DNA from: Clostridia bacterium
GTDB taxonomy: Bacteria; Bacillota; Clostridia; Oscillospirales; CAG-272
Direction: 5' to 3'
Assembly (NCBI GenBank): GCA_017629395.1
Contig: JAGBXH010000431.1
Coordinates: forward strand, 1-14,382
DNA: 14,382 bases
Shown piece after piece: positions 1 to 7,357 of this stretch. The notes below the pieces were generated by a model. It was not told the DNA's origin. It worked only from the letters and a program-made list of their open reading frames with translations, and searched no databases. The translations under genes were made by a program, and so were the position numbers. Positions within the stretch are counted from its first letter, which is position 1; the number at the start of each line of letters is the position of its first letter.

Positions 1-464
1 CCGTTACCGTTGCACAGACCGAGATCGCAGCAAAGGGTCACACCTACGGCGATTGGGTAACCGTCAAGGAGCCCACCGCGACCGAGGACGGCTTGAAGGA
101 AAAGACCTGCTCGGCATGCGGCGACAAGATCACCGAGGCAATTCCCGCAACCGGCGAGGAAGTTACCACTCCCGAGGAAGTCACTACTCCCGAAGAGGTT
201 ACCACTCCTGAGGAAGTTACCACTCCCGAGGAAGCTACCACTCCCGAAGAAGTTACCACTCCCGAGGAAGTCACTACTCCCGAAGAAGTGACCACCCCTG
301 AGGAAGTTCCCACCACGGAGGAGAGCACTCCCGAGGTAATCACCAAGGAAGAGGCAACCACCGAGGAGGAAAAGGACAGCTGCCGAGGCGTTGTTGGCGC
401 AGGCGCGATCCTTGCAATCCTTGCTCTTGGCGCATGCGTAGTGGCTAAGAAGAAGGAAGACTAA
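1..464 (+). CDS. C-terminal part of a repeat-rich, membrane-anchored surface protein (partial, 5' end outside window)
   Basis: The reading frame is open from base 3 to the TAA at 462-464 with no convincing start, so the gene begins upstream. The first about 50 residues contain the pattern H-x-Y-x-x-W ... ATEDG ... C-x-x-CG ... IPATG. This is the small Cys/His repeat often found in tandem in surface proteins of gut Clostridia; here one of the usual cysteines (ATC-x-EDG) is replaced, giving ATEDG. A Thr/Pro/Glu linker follows, with eight TTPEE[V/A] units. The C-terminus has DSC, then about 20 hydrophobic residues, then KKKED. That resembles a sorting or anchoring tail, but no LPXTG motif is present. 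A cell-surface location is inferred; the function of the missing N-terminal part is unknown. The TTG at 93 is an internal codon, not the start. Confidence 0.8.
   Translation, partial: VTVAQTEIAAKGHTYGDWVTVKEPTATEDGLKEKTCSACGDKITEAIPATGEEVTTPEEVTTPEEVTTPEEVTTPEEATTPEEVTTPEEVTTPEEVTTPEEVPTTEESTPEVITKEEATTEEEKDSCRGVVGAGAILAILALGACVVAKKKED
165..308 (+). repeat. 18-bp coding minisatellite, eight TTPEE[V/A] units
   Basis: Eight in-frame 18-bp units encode Thr-Thr-Pro-Glu-Glu-Val (Ala in the fifth). Units differ at synonymous positions (for example acc/act, gag/gaa, gtt/gtc/gtg), so the array is old or under selection rather than freshly expanded. It probably forms an extended acidic spacer through the cell wall. 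Copy number is likely to vary between strains. Confidence 0.92.
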
Positions 465-507
465 AAAACAAATCCGTGTGTCATCGGGCACGCAAACATA
501 CAAATCA

Positions 508-533
508 ACCGCCCCCGATTGCTCGGGGGCGGT
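508..533. terminator. Strong GC hairpin between convergent genes
   Basis: A perfect 11-bp stem (ACCGCCCCCGA, 508-518, with its complement at 523-533) closes a 4-nt loop. It is followed by ACTTTAT on the plus strand, and the minus-strand side is moderately T-rich. It sits between the surface-protein stop at 464 and the minus-strand regulator stop at 648, so it can serve both. The short T tract makes the plus-strand termination call likely rather than certain. Confidence 0.78.
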
Positions 534-647
534 ACTTTATCCGGTTCAGTGAAGTCGGTTTGCAAATCAATGTGCATGAAAGTGCCATGTATATCAATAT
601 GGGATTGATAAGAGCATACGACTCCCGATTTTTGATCTGAGTGACGA

Positions 648-1496
648 CTATCTCACCATTTCCGGTTTTTTTCTCATCCGCCTGCACTCCGCGGGCGTGA
701 TCCCGTAGCATTTCTTGAATATCCGATAGAACGTAGAGTAATCCTTGAATCCGCAGGATAATGCCACGTCGCCTGCATGAGCGCCGCTGATCAGCATATC
801 GCAGGCGCGATCGAGGCGGACATGCAGCACGTATCGCCAAAGCGAAACATCCAATTGCTGCTTGAACAGTGTGTTGACGTGTACGGCACTGTAGTGAAAT
901 TGCTCGCGTACAAAGGAAAGATCCTCAATAACAGCATAGTGTGTGGCGACGTATTCCGAGATTTCATCCACTAACGTGCTTTTGGGCGTGGGCTTAGCAG
1001 TACGTATGGGAAGATGGGGGGTGACAGGCGTGCCGTACTGATCGATCTCGATCAGCGCAGGGCGTAATATGCGGTAAAAATCCTCGCGCACGCGCTCTCC
1101 GCGCACCTGGCAAAGTCTGTTCAACGTTGCTTGCAGATACGCAAAGCTTTCACGCCCCAGCATGCGCAGATTACTTGCACCTTGTGGGTGCTCGTCAAAC
1201 AAGTGATTCATGCAATCCGTCATCTCACGGTCACGGGGAAGATGATCGGGGGTGAATTGCACGTACAGATACGCCAGCGGCTGCCCAGACTTGACCAGCA
1301 ATCTATGAGGCTCGTTCGGTGAGAACAGCATGACCGAGCCACGGGGCGCGGTGAACGTATTGTCTGCCACCTCGAATTCGCATGCTCCGGAAAGTGGCAA
1401 AAACAGCTCGTACGAGCCGTGGGAATGGGCGGGATAGTTCTCGGGTGTGGGATTTGCATCCTCGCGCTTGTTCGCGCAGATACCGATATATTCCAT
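648..1496 (-). CDS. AraC-family transcriptional regulator with N-terminal cupin sensor
   Basis: The 282-aa protein has an N-terminal cupin-like sensor (H-S-H-G-S-Y-E-L-F near residue 24, typical of the AraC_binding/cupin_2 fold). The C-terminal AraC double helix-turn-helix spans about residues 175-275. Its first helix pair includes VNTLFKQQLDVSLWRYV and its second includes VALSCGFKDYSTFYRIFKK, ending with GITPAECRR. The ATG at 1496 was chosen because GGAGG (1502-1506) lies 5 nt upstream. An in-frame ATG at 1547 lies upstream of the predicted transcription start. The gene is divergent from the 264-aa/1249-aa lipoprotein operon, which makes that operon its most likely target, probably in response to a sugar released by it. 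Effector and polarity are unknown. Confidence 0.92.
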   Translation of the reverse strand: MEYIGICANKREDANPTPENYPAHSHGSYELFLPLSGACEFEVADNTFTAPRGSVMLFSPNEPHRLLVKSGQPLAYLYVQFTPDHLPRDREMTDCMNHLFDEHPQGASNLRMLGRESFAYLQATLNRLCQVRGERVREDFYRILRPALIEIDQYGTPVTPHLPIRTAKPTPKSTLVDEISEYVATHYAVIEDLSFVREQFHYSAVHVNTLFKQQLDVSLWRYVLHVRLDRACDMLISGAHAGDVALSCGFKDYSTFYRIFKKCYGITPAECRRMRKKPEMVR

Positions 1497-1501
1497 ATAT
1501 G

Positions 1502-1506
1502 CCTCC
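1502..1506 (-). promoter_or_regulatory. Ribosome binding site fixing the AraC-family start
   Basis: GGAGG on the minus strand lies 5 nt before the ATG at 1494-1496. The alternative upstream ATG at 1547 has no comparable site. This sets the protein at 282 aa rather than 299. Confidence 0.85.
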
Positions 1507-1529
1507 GTGCAAAAATGGTTATTATGGTC

Positions 1530-1558
1530 ATTATAGCACAAAATCATCGGATTTGCAA
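1530..1558 (-). promoter_or_regulatory. Sigma-A promoter of the AraC-family regulator
   Basis: On the minus strand TTGCAA (1553-1558), a 17-bp spacer and TATAAT (1530-1535) form a good promoter. A TG one base before the -10 gives the extended form TGCTATAAT. The inferred transcription start is near 1523, leaving a leader of about 27 nt. Confidence 0.8.
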
Positions 1559-1589
1559 TATTTTCGGTTTATAATTATCATAGAAAATA
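1559..1589. promoter_or_regulatory. Candidate operator between the divergent promoters
   Basis: TATTTTC (1559-1565) and its inverted copy GAAAATA (1583-1589) flank a 17-nt AT-rich centre. The right arm covers the -35 of the plus-strand promoter and the left arm abuts the -35 of the minus-strand promoter. The position suits a regulator controlling both transcripts, but AT-rich 7-mers can pair by chance. Confidence 0.4.
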
Positions 1590-1609
1590 CAATTTTAATT
1601 TGCTATAAT
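1581..1609 (+). promoter_or_regulatory. Extended -10 promoter of the lipoprotein operon
   Basis: TAGAAA (1581-1586, a weak -35), a 17-bp spacer and TATAAT (1604-1609) preceded by TG at 1601-1602 (TGCTATAAT) form the promoter. A poor -35 with an extended -10 is common where an activator is needed, which fits the adjacent AraC-family gene. The inferred start is near 1616. Confidence 0.75.
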
Positions 1610-1618
1610 AATAGTATC

Positions 1619-1636
1619 GGTAATTGAAATATTACC
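1619..1636. promoter_or_regulatory. Inverted repeat at the transcription start of the lipoprotein operon
   Basis: GGTAAT (1619-1624) and ATTACC (1631-1636) form a perfect 6-bp inverted repeat with a 6-nt centre. It lies just downstream of the predicted start, where a bound protein would block initiation. It could instead be a weak leader hairpin. Confidence 0.4.
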
Positions 1637-1667
1637 TTAAATCATAAGTGTTCATGGAGGAAATACA

Positions 1668-2462
1668 ATGAAACGCATCAATATGATAGCGGTATGTCTG
1701 GCGTGTCTTTTGGCGGCTTGTACGCTGAGTGCATGTACCGATACGCAAAAGGAACAGGAAACGACTGCAGAGTCTATAGAGCAGGTGACGCAGGTGACCA
1801 CGCAAGAGGAAACAACAGAGGATTATACAGAGCAGCAAACGACGGAACCCGAAAGCACGCAAGAGGAGACCGAAACCGAGAGCCAAGCACTCTCGCGCGA
1901 GGATTGGGACAAGGACGACCCTGCAAATCCCTATTACAATCTGATCGAGGTGGGCACGTCGTATGACGGTAAAACACCCTGCTACGACGGCAGGTACGAT
2001 TTTGGCTATCCCATATGTCACGTAGAGGATGGCACCAAGTTCAACAGCCTGCAGGATGCCGTGGATTATCTTGCCCAAGAGTGCGGCGGGCGCATCTATA
2101 TGGAAGCCGCACCCGACGTGTGCCTGAAGGTGGATATTCCCGATGACGGCAATTTTTACCGCATTGCATATTGGTGGCTCAACTGCGATTTCGTGATGGA
2201 TTTCGGTGTTATCTACGATGATCAAAACGAGCAGAACGGCGTGGTCGGCTATGCGTATTATTCCGATCTGTACGAGCTGGATGTCATTCCGGGTCTTGAG
2301 GGCACGTACGTATGGGTGCTCAACGATACCTACGGTCTGATGCCGGGATATTATAAAATGACGGTCAGCGAGACCTCGCCCGAGCTGTATTATGATTACG
2401 AGCTGGTCGCTATGCTGGACGAGTGGCCGGGCTTGCCCTTGGGAGAGAAGCTGCCCGAATAA
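1668..2462 (+). CDS. Lipoprotein of unknown function, first gene of the operon
   Basis: The 264-aa precursor starts at an ATG placed 7 nt after GGAGG (1656-1660). The signal peptide has a basic start (MKR) and a hydrophobic core. Two possible lipoboxes are LLAAC (Cys18) and LSAC (Cys23), so the product should be tethered to the outer face of the membrane. Residues about 25-80 are a Thr/Glu/Gln-rich linker. The remaining about 180 residues form a domain I do not recognise. It is rich in Tyr, Asp and Gly, with several Cys, and includes GTKFNSLQDAVDYLAQECGG and later WVLNDTYGLMPGYYKM. It may be all-beta, but this is a guess. It is followed after 28 bp by the 1249-aa glycosidase-like lipoprotein, so a partner role in binding the same glycan is plausible, without direct evidence. 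Confidence 0.88.
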   Translation: MKRINMIAVCLACLLAACTLSACTDTQKEQETTAESIEQVTQVTTQEETTEDYTEQQTTEPESTQEETETESQALSREDWDKDDPANPYYNLIEVGTSYDGKTPCYDGRYDFGYPICHVEDGTKFNSLQDAVDYLAQECGGRIYMEAAPDVCLKVDIPDDGNFYRIAYWWLNCDFVMDFGVIYDDQNEQNGVVGYAYYSDLYELDVIPGLEGTYVWVLNDTYGLMPGYYKMTVSETSPELYYDYELVAMLDEWPGLPLGEKLPE

Positions 2463-2490
2463 GTAAAAAAACGACGATTGGGAGGTTCTT

Positions 2491-5400
2491 ATGAAACGCT
2501 ACGAAAGAATATGCAGCTTGCTGCTGGCTATGCTGTTGCTGCTTGGCGCGTTTGCCGCGTGTAAAGATCAGCCCACGCCCGAGCAGGGAAGCACGGAAGA
2601 CACGACCACGACCGAGGCAGAAACGCTGCCCGAGCGTGATCCCATTACCTATACCTTTGAGGACGGCATTCTCGATGAGGTCGTAGACGATAAGCCCATC
2701 GAAGAAAAGCCGGATGAGCATTACGAGTACGTACAGGATTTTTCCGCAGCGATAGGCGGAAACGATCCCGATTGGTATCTCAACGAAATGGCGGATATTT
2801 CGGATGGCAACCTGACAGCCTACAACAATCAGCACCCCTACCTTGCCCTCAAGAAAAAGGCAAAGGCGGAATTGGTGACGCTCTGCGTGGATCTGCAGGC
2901 AAACAGACCGGGGGCGATGCCCAACGACTCGGCTTATATTGCCCTGCGCCTTCCCGCATACGATAATCAGTTCGCTGCCGTGGGACAAAACGGCATCTGG
3001 CTGGCTTTTCAATGCGGCAAGGTCGGCATTATCAACACCTGGCCGAGTATTACCTTCTTTGATTGCGGTGTAGACTTTACCAAGACACAGCAAGTCATCG
3101 TAGAGGACAACCAAAAGGATAACGTGATCTCGGTCTACGTACAGGAAAATGATACCAAGGAATTGGTTTTCAAGGTGGAGATCAGGGATAATAAGAATGT
3201 GACCGTGACCGACAAAAGCGGTGCCCCCAAGATCACCTCCAAGCTTGGCTACGATATTCCTGCAAGCGGCTTCATGGCTTTGTGGGCGCATCAGGATAAC
3301 GGCGGTGTGGTGTTTGATAACCTGAAGGTCAACTGGACGGTACCCGGTAATCCCACGATGACCAAGACAAGCAGCTATGCGCAAGATTTCAATGCCTCCA
3401 TTGCGGGCGACGAGCATTGGAGCCACAACGCGACGGCGGTCTTTGAGGATGGCATGGTAGTAGGCACGAATGAGCATTGCTACCTGGATATGACGCGTCG
3501 CGTGCGCGCAGATAAGGTTTACGTGGAGCTGGATATGCTGGCAGACCGAAAGGGAACGGTGGACAACGTAGCCTCTTACGTAGGCTTGCGCGTTACGGAG
3601 CGGGATCAGTTCCGCGCCACGGGTCCCGATGGTATCTGGCTTGCATTCCATGATAATAAGATCGGTCTGATCACGGGCTGGCCCGGAACAAAGATGTACG
3701 TTTCGGAATTTTCGTTTGCTTCTATGCGCCACGTACTGATTGAGGACGATACCGTCAATAACGTCATTACCGTGTATATCAAGGAAGGCGGAGAAAGTCA
3801 GCTTGTTTGTCGATTTGTCATTCAGAACGAGCATGACGTCAAGGTGTATGACAACAAGGGAAACCAAAAGATCACCCATACCTTGGGGCATGATCTGAAC
3901 AGAGATGGCTTTATCTGCTTCTGGGCACCTGCAGGAAACATGGGTAAGAGTGCCTTTGACAATATTGAAATCCGTTGGGACGAAAAGGTGAGAGCGGAAT
4001 ACACCCCCACCGACCCCGAAACGCTGCAGGATCTTTACAGCGACACGTGGGTGGGTATGGACGATGAAAACCGTTTGGTAGCCGACGGAGCAGATGACGT
4101 GGATGATAAGCTGGTGGGCATGTTCTATCAGATCTGGCACGTACAGACGGGCACGACCTATCCCGACCAGATCCTGTACGATCATCACGCAATTTATCAA
4201 GAGGGCGGTCATGCCGCCGTCAAGGAAGCCTATGGTAAGGGCCCCGTCGGTTGGGGACACTACTGGGGGCAGCCCTATTTTGGCTACTATCTGACCAACG
4301 ACCAATGGGTCATCCGCAAGCATGCTTCCATGCTCTGCGATATCGGCGTGGACTTTATTTATCTGGACGTCACCAACGGCAATCCTCTGACCACCTCTTA
4401 TATGGCGATCTTCAAGGAATATAAGGCAATGCGTGAGATGGGCATGGATACGCCCGACATCTGCTTCTTCATGGCGGATAACGCTGATCTGAATCCGCGC
4501 GTGTTTGAGGATATCTGGGATAACATCTACTCCACGGGGCAGTACAGCGATCTGTACGTCATGTATAAGGGTAAGCCCCTGCTGCTTGGCAACGTAGAAA
4601 AGATTGAGGACAAGGAAGCCCTTGAAACCTTTACCATCCGTCGCTGCTGGGCGTTGCGTGAAAACGTCAATAAGGGCAGGGACATGTGGACTTGGATGCA
4701 TGAAACCAGTCAGCCTATCTCCACCAATACCGAAACTGGCGAGAAGGAGGAGATCTCCATTTCTGCAGCCATTCTTGCCAACCTTGGCATGGGACGCAGC
4801 AATCAGAACCGCCGCCAGCCCAAGCTGAAAACGCTGCCCGACGGCACCAAGGATATCTTCCAGTTTGAATTGGAAACTACGGGGCAGGGGCTGTTCTTTG
4901 CCGAGCAGATGGAGCGTGCTGCTGAGGCTGATACCTACGTGTTGCTGATCAACGCGTGGAACGAGTGGGGCGCAGGCAGATGGGAAGGCAATAGCTATCC
5001 CACCATTGCCAATACCTACATCGACTGGACTTATTCCTATTACGTAGACTGCTTCAACCCCGAATTTTCCCGCGATATCGAGCCTATGGCGGGCGGCTTT
5101 GGCGATAACTACTATTATCAGCTTGCGCAGTTCCTGCGTGCCTTCAAGGGCTCACGCCAAGCTCCTGCGGCTGCAGGACAGGGCGAAATGGATCTGCATG
5201 CAGACCTGTCCGCGTGGAATAGCGTATGGCCCGAATACAAGGATACCCAAGGAGACACCTTCCACCGTGACGCAATGGGCTATTGCAATTTCTTCCATTA
5301 CACAAATACAAGTGGCAGAAACGATATCGTATCTGCCAAAGTATCTCGCACCGCGCAAAATACGTATTTCCTGGCTGTCTGCGCAGATACCATCACAGTG

Positions 5401-6240
5401 CCCGAGGGACAGAATTGGATGAATCTGTTTATCAATACCGACCGCGACTATGAAACCGGCTGGTACGGCTATGACATTGTCATTAACCGTGACGGAGCAA
5501 AAGCGGCTGCAGGCAAGGTCACGATCGAGAAGTTTGTTGGCAACGAGTGGAATTTCCAATCGATCGGCGAGGGTGAGATTGCGATAAACGGCAATTATCT
5601 TGTGGTCAAGGTAGATACTGCAGCATGCGGTCTTGACGGTGATTTTGACTTCAAATGGGCGGATAACTCCACCACCGAGGGCGAGATCATGCAGTTCTTG
5701 GATCTGGGTGATGCAGCCCCCAACGCACGATTCAATTATGCTTACCGTGCAGAGGCGACAGCATCGACCTTCAACGAGGTCTTGGACGAATATCTTGTCG
5801 GCGGTGCGGCATTTGATGCGGGCAAGGCGTATATGGCAGCCGAGGGCGGCGTATACCGCCTGTATGACGGCAATACCAACGCCGTGGCTATGATGTATAA
5901 AAACAGGTTGTTCGCGCCCGTCAGTGCGCTTGGCAATCTGAGTGGCGCTTCGGTTGAGCTTTCGGCAGACGGTAAGAGCGCAACCTGGAACTTTGGTGAT
6001 AAGATCATTGTCTTTACAGCAGATTCTACTGAGGTGAAGGTAGGCATTGACACCTGCATCATTCCCGTAGCCCCCTTCATGGAGAACGGCGTATTGTATG
6101 TGCCTCTCAACGCAGCGGCATACGTGGCAGAGCTGCAATATTATGCAAATGGCAACAGTGCCATTCTAAGCCCCAAGACCGAAGCGCCTGAGGGAGAGGA
6201 CGGAAGACGACTGTTTGAGGCACTGAAGAGAGCATTCTGA
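2491..6240 (+). CDS. Large multidomain lipoprotein with GH99/GH71-like (WbsX-like) barrel
   Basis: The 1249-aa protein starts 5 nt after GGGAGG (2480-2485) and has a signal peptide ending in FAAC (Cys24). Domains by inspection: (1) a jelly-roll or concanavalin-like unit about residues 78-285; (2) a second copy about 292-500, offset by about 215 residues, both ending in FDN-[LI]-[KE]-[VI]-x-W; (3) a TIM-barrel-like region about 530-870 starting KLVGMFYQIWH, with W-V-I-R-K-H-A, FIYLDVTNG (Asp626) and NAWNEWGAG (Asn821-Gly829); (4) a CBM9/DOMON-like beta-sandwich about 900-1085; (5) a Cu-amine-oxidase-N-like (stalk) domain about 1100-1235. The barrel motifs resemble the GH99/GH71/WbsX group, which act on glycans. 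The second glutamate of the GH99 E-x-x-E pair is Ala828 here, so activity and substrate are uncertain. It is likely an extracellular, membrane-tethered glycan-active protein. Confidence 0.85.
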   Translation: MKRYERICSLLLAMLLLLGAFAACKDQPTPEQGSTEDTTTTEAETLPERDPITYTFEDGILDEVVDDKPIEEKPDEHYEYVQDFSAAIGGNDPDWYLNEMADISDGNLTAYNNQHPYLALKKKAKAELVTLCVDLQANRPGAMPNDSAYIALRLPAYDNQFAAVGQNGIWLAFQCGKVGIINTWPSITFFDCGVDFTKTQQVIVEDNQKDNVISVYVQENDTKELVFKVEIRDNKNVTVTDKSGAPKITSKLGYDIPASGFMALWAHQDNGGVVFDNLKVNWTVPGNPTMTKTSSYAQDFNASIAGDEHWSHNATAVFEDGMVVGTNEHCYLDMTRRVRADKVYVELDMLADRKGTVDNVASYVGLRVTERDQFRATGPDGIWLAFHDNKIGLITGWPGTKMYVSEFSFASMRHVLIEDDTVNNVITVYIKEGGESQLVCRFVIQNEHDVKVYDNKGNQKITHTLGHDLNRDGFICFWAPAGNMGKSAFDNIEIRWDEKVRAEYTPTDPETLQDLYSDTWVGMDDENRLVADGADDVDDKLVGMFYQIWHVQTGTTYPDQILYDHHAIYQEGGHAAVKEAYGKGPVGWGHYWGQPYFGYYLTNDQWVIRKHASMLCDIGVDFIYLDVTNGNPLTTSYMAIFKEYKAMREMGMDTPDICFFMADNADLNPRVFEDIWDNIYSTGQYSDLYVMYKGKPLLLGNVEKIEDKEALETFTIRRCWALRENVNKGRDMWTWMHETSQPISTNTETGEKEEISISAAILANLGMGRSNQNRRQPKLKTLPDGTKDIFQFELETTGQGLFFAEQMERAAEADTYVLLINAWNEWGAGRWEGNSYPTIANTYIDWTYSYYVDCFNPEFSRDIEPMAGGFGDNYYYQLAQFLRAFKGSRQAPAAAGQGEMDLHADLSAWNSVWPEYKDTQGDTFHRDAMGYCNFFHYTNTSGRNDIVSAKVSRTAQNTYFLAVCADTITVPEGQNWMNLFINTDRDYETGWYGYDIVINRDGAKAAAGKVTIEKFVGNEWNFQSIGEGEIAINGNYLVVKVDTAACGLDGDFDFKWADNSTTEGEIMQFLDLGDAAPNARFNYAYRAEATASTFNEVLDEYLVGGAAFDAGKAYMAAEGGVYRLYDGNTNAVAMMYKNRLFAPVSALGNLSGASVELSADGKSATWNFGDKIIVFTADSTEVKVGIDTCIIPVAPFMENGVLYVPLNAAAYVAELQYYANGNSAILSPKTEAPEGEDGRRLFEALKRAF

Positions 6241-6334
6241 GCCATGACGAGTCAATAACATACACATATATTCGTTTTTAGCTTTTCAGTCCGTTTTGAT
6301 AAGCAACCTAAGAATTATATAAATAAACAAGAAA

Positions 6335-6380
6335 GAGCGGATGCTCAATATCTTTTCGGTATTGAGCATCCGCTTACTTT
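6335..6380. terminator. Bidirectional terminator between convergent genes
   Basis: A 14-bp perfect stem (6337-6350 with 6360-6373), extendable to 16 bp with one G-U pair, closes a 5-nt TTTTC loop. The plus side is followed by TTACTTTGTTAT. The minus side reads into a T-rich run (complement of 6321-6334). It ends both the 1249-aa gene and the minus-strand transporter. The stretch 6241-6334 before it is AT-rich and holds no gene. Confidence 0.85.
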
Positions 6381-6422
6381 GTTATATGTTTTAATCGCAA
6401 TAAATTTCGTGCAAAAAGAGCT

Positions 6423-7286
6423 TTAGAGGTTGAGGAGAATCACTGCCAGAACGCCTATGATGAACCCAATCCATTGTGCAAAGGTGAATTTTTCTTTTCG
6501 TACCAGCAGGGAATACGGAAAGATCAGGATAATCTCGCCCGCCGCTAAGACAGGGAACATAACGGATGCAGCAATGAGGCGGTTGAGAAAAATGGCAAGA
6601 TAATTGACTCCGCCATTGAAAACACCGCAAAGCAGAGCTAAGGGCATGCCAACCCGCAGGGTCGATTTTAAATCCGTCTCTTTTGTGATAAAGGAGGCGG
6701 CGATGAGCACAACTGCGGAAAATCCCAGAGCCATGATCATGTAGAGGTTTTGGTTGATATCGTCTCCTAAAAAGTGAGGCGTCAATTTTTGTACGGTGGA
6801 ACACATGCCGTTTCCAACAAATCCGATGATTAGAAAAATCACCCATTTCAGCGAGACGCGTTCTTTGGTCTGCTCTCCGTTCTCCTTGCGGTAGTTCGTT
6901 AACCACAGCGATACCACAAGCAGTACGAGCCCTACGATCATCGTAATACCCAACTGCTCATGAAGGATAATCAGTCCTGCAAAAGCGGGAACCAAGAGGG
7001 AATACGACATGATGAGGGCAGTTTTCGCCAACGATCCACACTTAATAGCCATCACTACGAACACCGTGGCAGCGGCATAGGATAGACCGAATCCCAGAGC
7101 GGGGAGAAGCAGCTCGATGCTCCAAGTCCAGTTCCGATTGACCACTATGAAAAAGCACATAGCGAAAAATGAGATCATGCCGCTAAAGAAAAATGCACCG
7201 GAAGAGCATTTCGCATTGTAGCGATCCTGTGTGACCTTTTGGAATGCAATCAATAACGCTGTGACAAAGAGAAGAAAATATTTCAT
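6423..7286 (-). CDS. EamA/DMT-superfamily membrane transporter
   Basis: The 287-aa protein is almost entirely hydrophobic and forms about ten membrane segments in two halves, the usual length and layout of the EamA drug/metabolite transporter family. Recognisable parts are GFGLSYAAATVFVVMAIKCGSL near the middle of the first half, the short cytoplasmic loop NYRKENGEQTKERV linking the halves, and the family-like ending FAQWIGFIIGVLAVILLNL. Substrate cannot be told; relatives move amino acids, sugars or other small metabolites. The start at 7286 has only a weak ribosome site (GGTTGG about 10 nt upstream). It is monocistronic and convergent with the 1249-aa gene. It has no evident link to the glycan loci on either side and may be a later insertion. 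Confidence 0.85.
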   Translation of the reverse strand: MKYFLLFVTALLIAFQKVTQDRYNAKCSSGAFFFSGMISFFAMCFFIVVNRNWTWSIELLLPALGFGLSYAAATVFVVMAIKCGSLAKTALIMSYSLLVPAFAGLIILHEQLGITMIVGLVLLVVSLWLTNYRKENGEQTKERVSLKWVIFLIIGFVGNGMCSTVQKLTPHFLGDDINQNLYMIMALGFSAVVLIAASFITKETDLKSTLRVGMPLALLCGVFNGGVNYLAIFLNRLIAASVMFPVLAAGEIILIFPYSLLVRKEKFTFAQWIGFIIGVLAVILLNL

Positions 7287-7357
7287 GGTGACATACCAAC
7301 CTTAATTTTGTTTGTTGAACAGATAGAATCAAAGCGCAACAATAGCCCAACGAATAT

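Noticed and set aside
165..308. Repeat array considered as a CRISPR
   Set aside because: Units are 18 bp, contiguous without spacers, and in frame within a coding sequence.
1497..1547. N-terminal extension of the AraC-family regulator to 1547
   Set aside because: The region contains the gene's own -10 element, and only the 1496 start has a ribosome site.
2410..4701. A 763-codon minus-strand ORF opposite the 1249-aa gene
   Set aside because: It lies antisense to recognised domains, has a His/Val/Ile/Arg-biased composition with no domain I recognise, and runs across the operon gap. It is a product of codon bias on the other strand.
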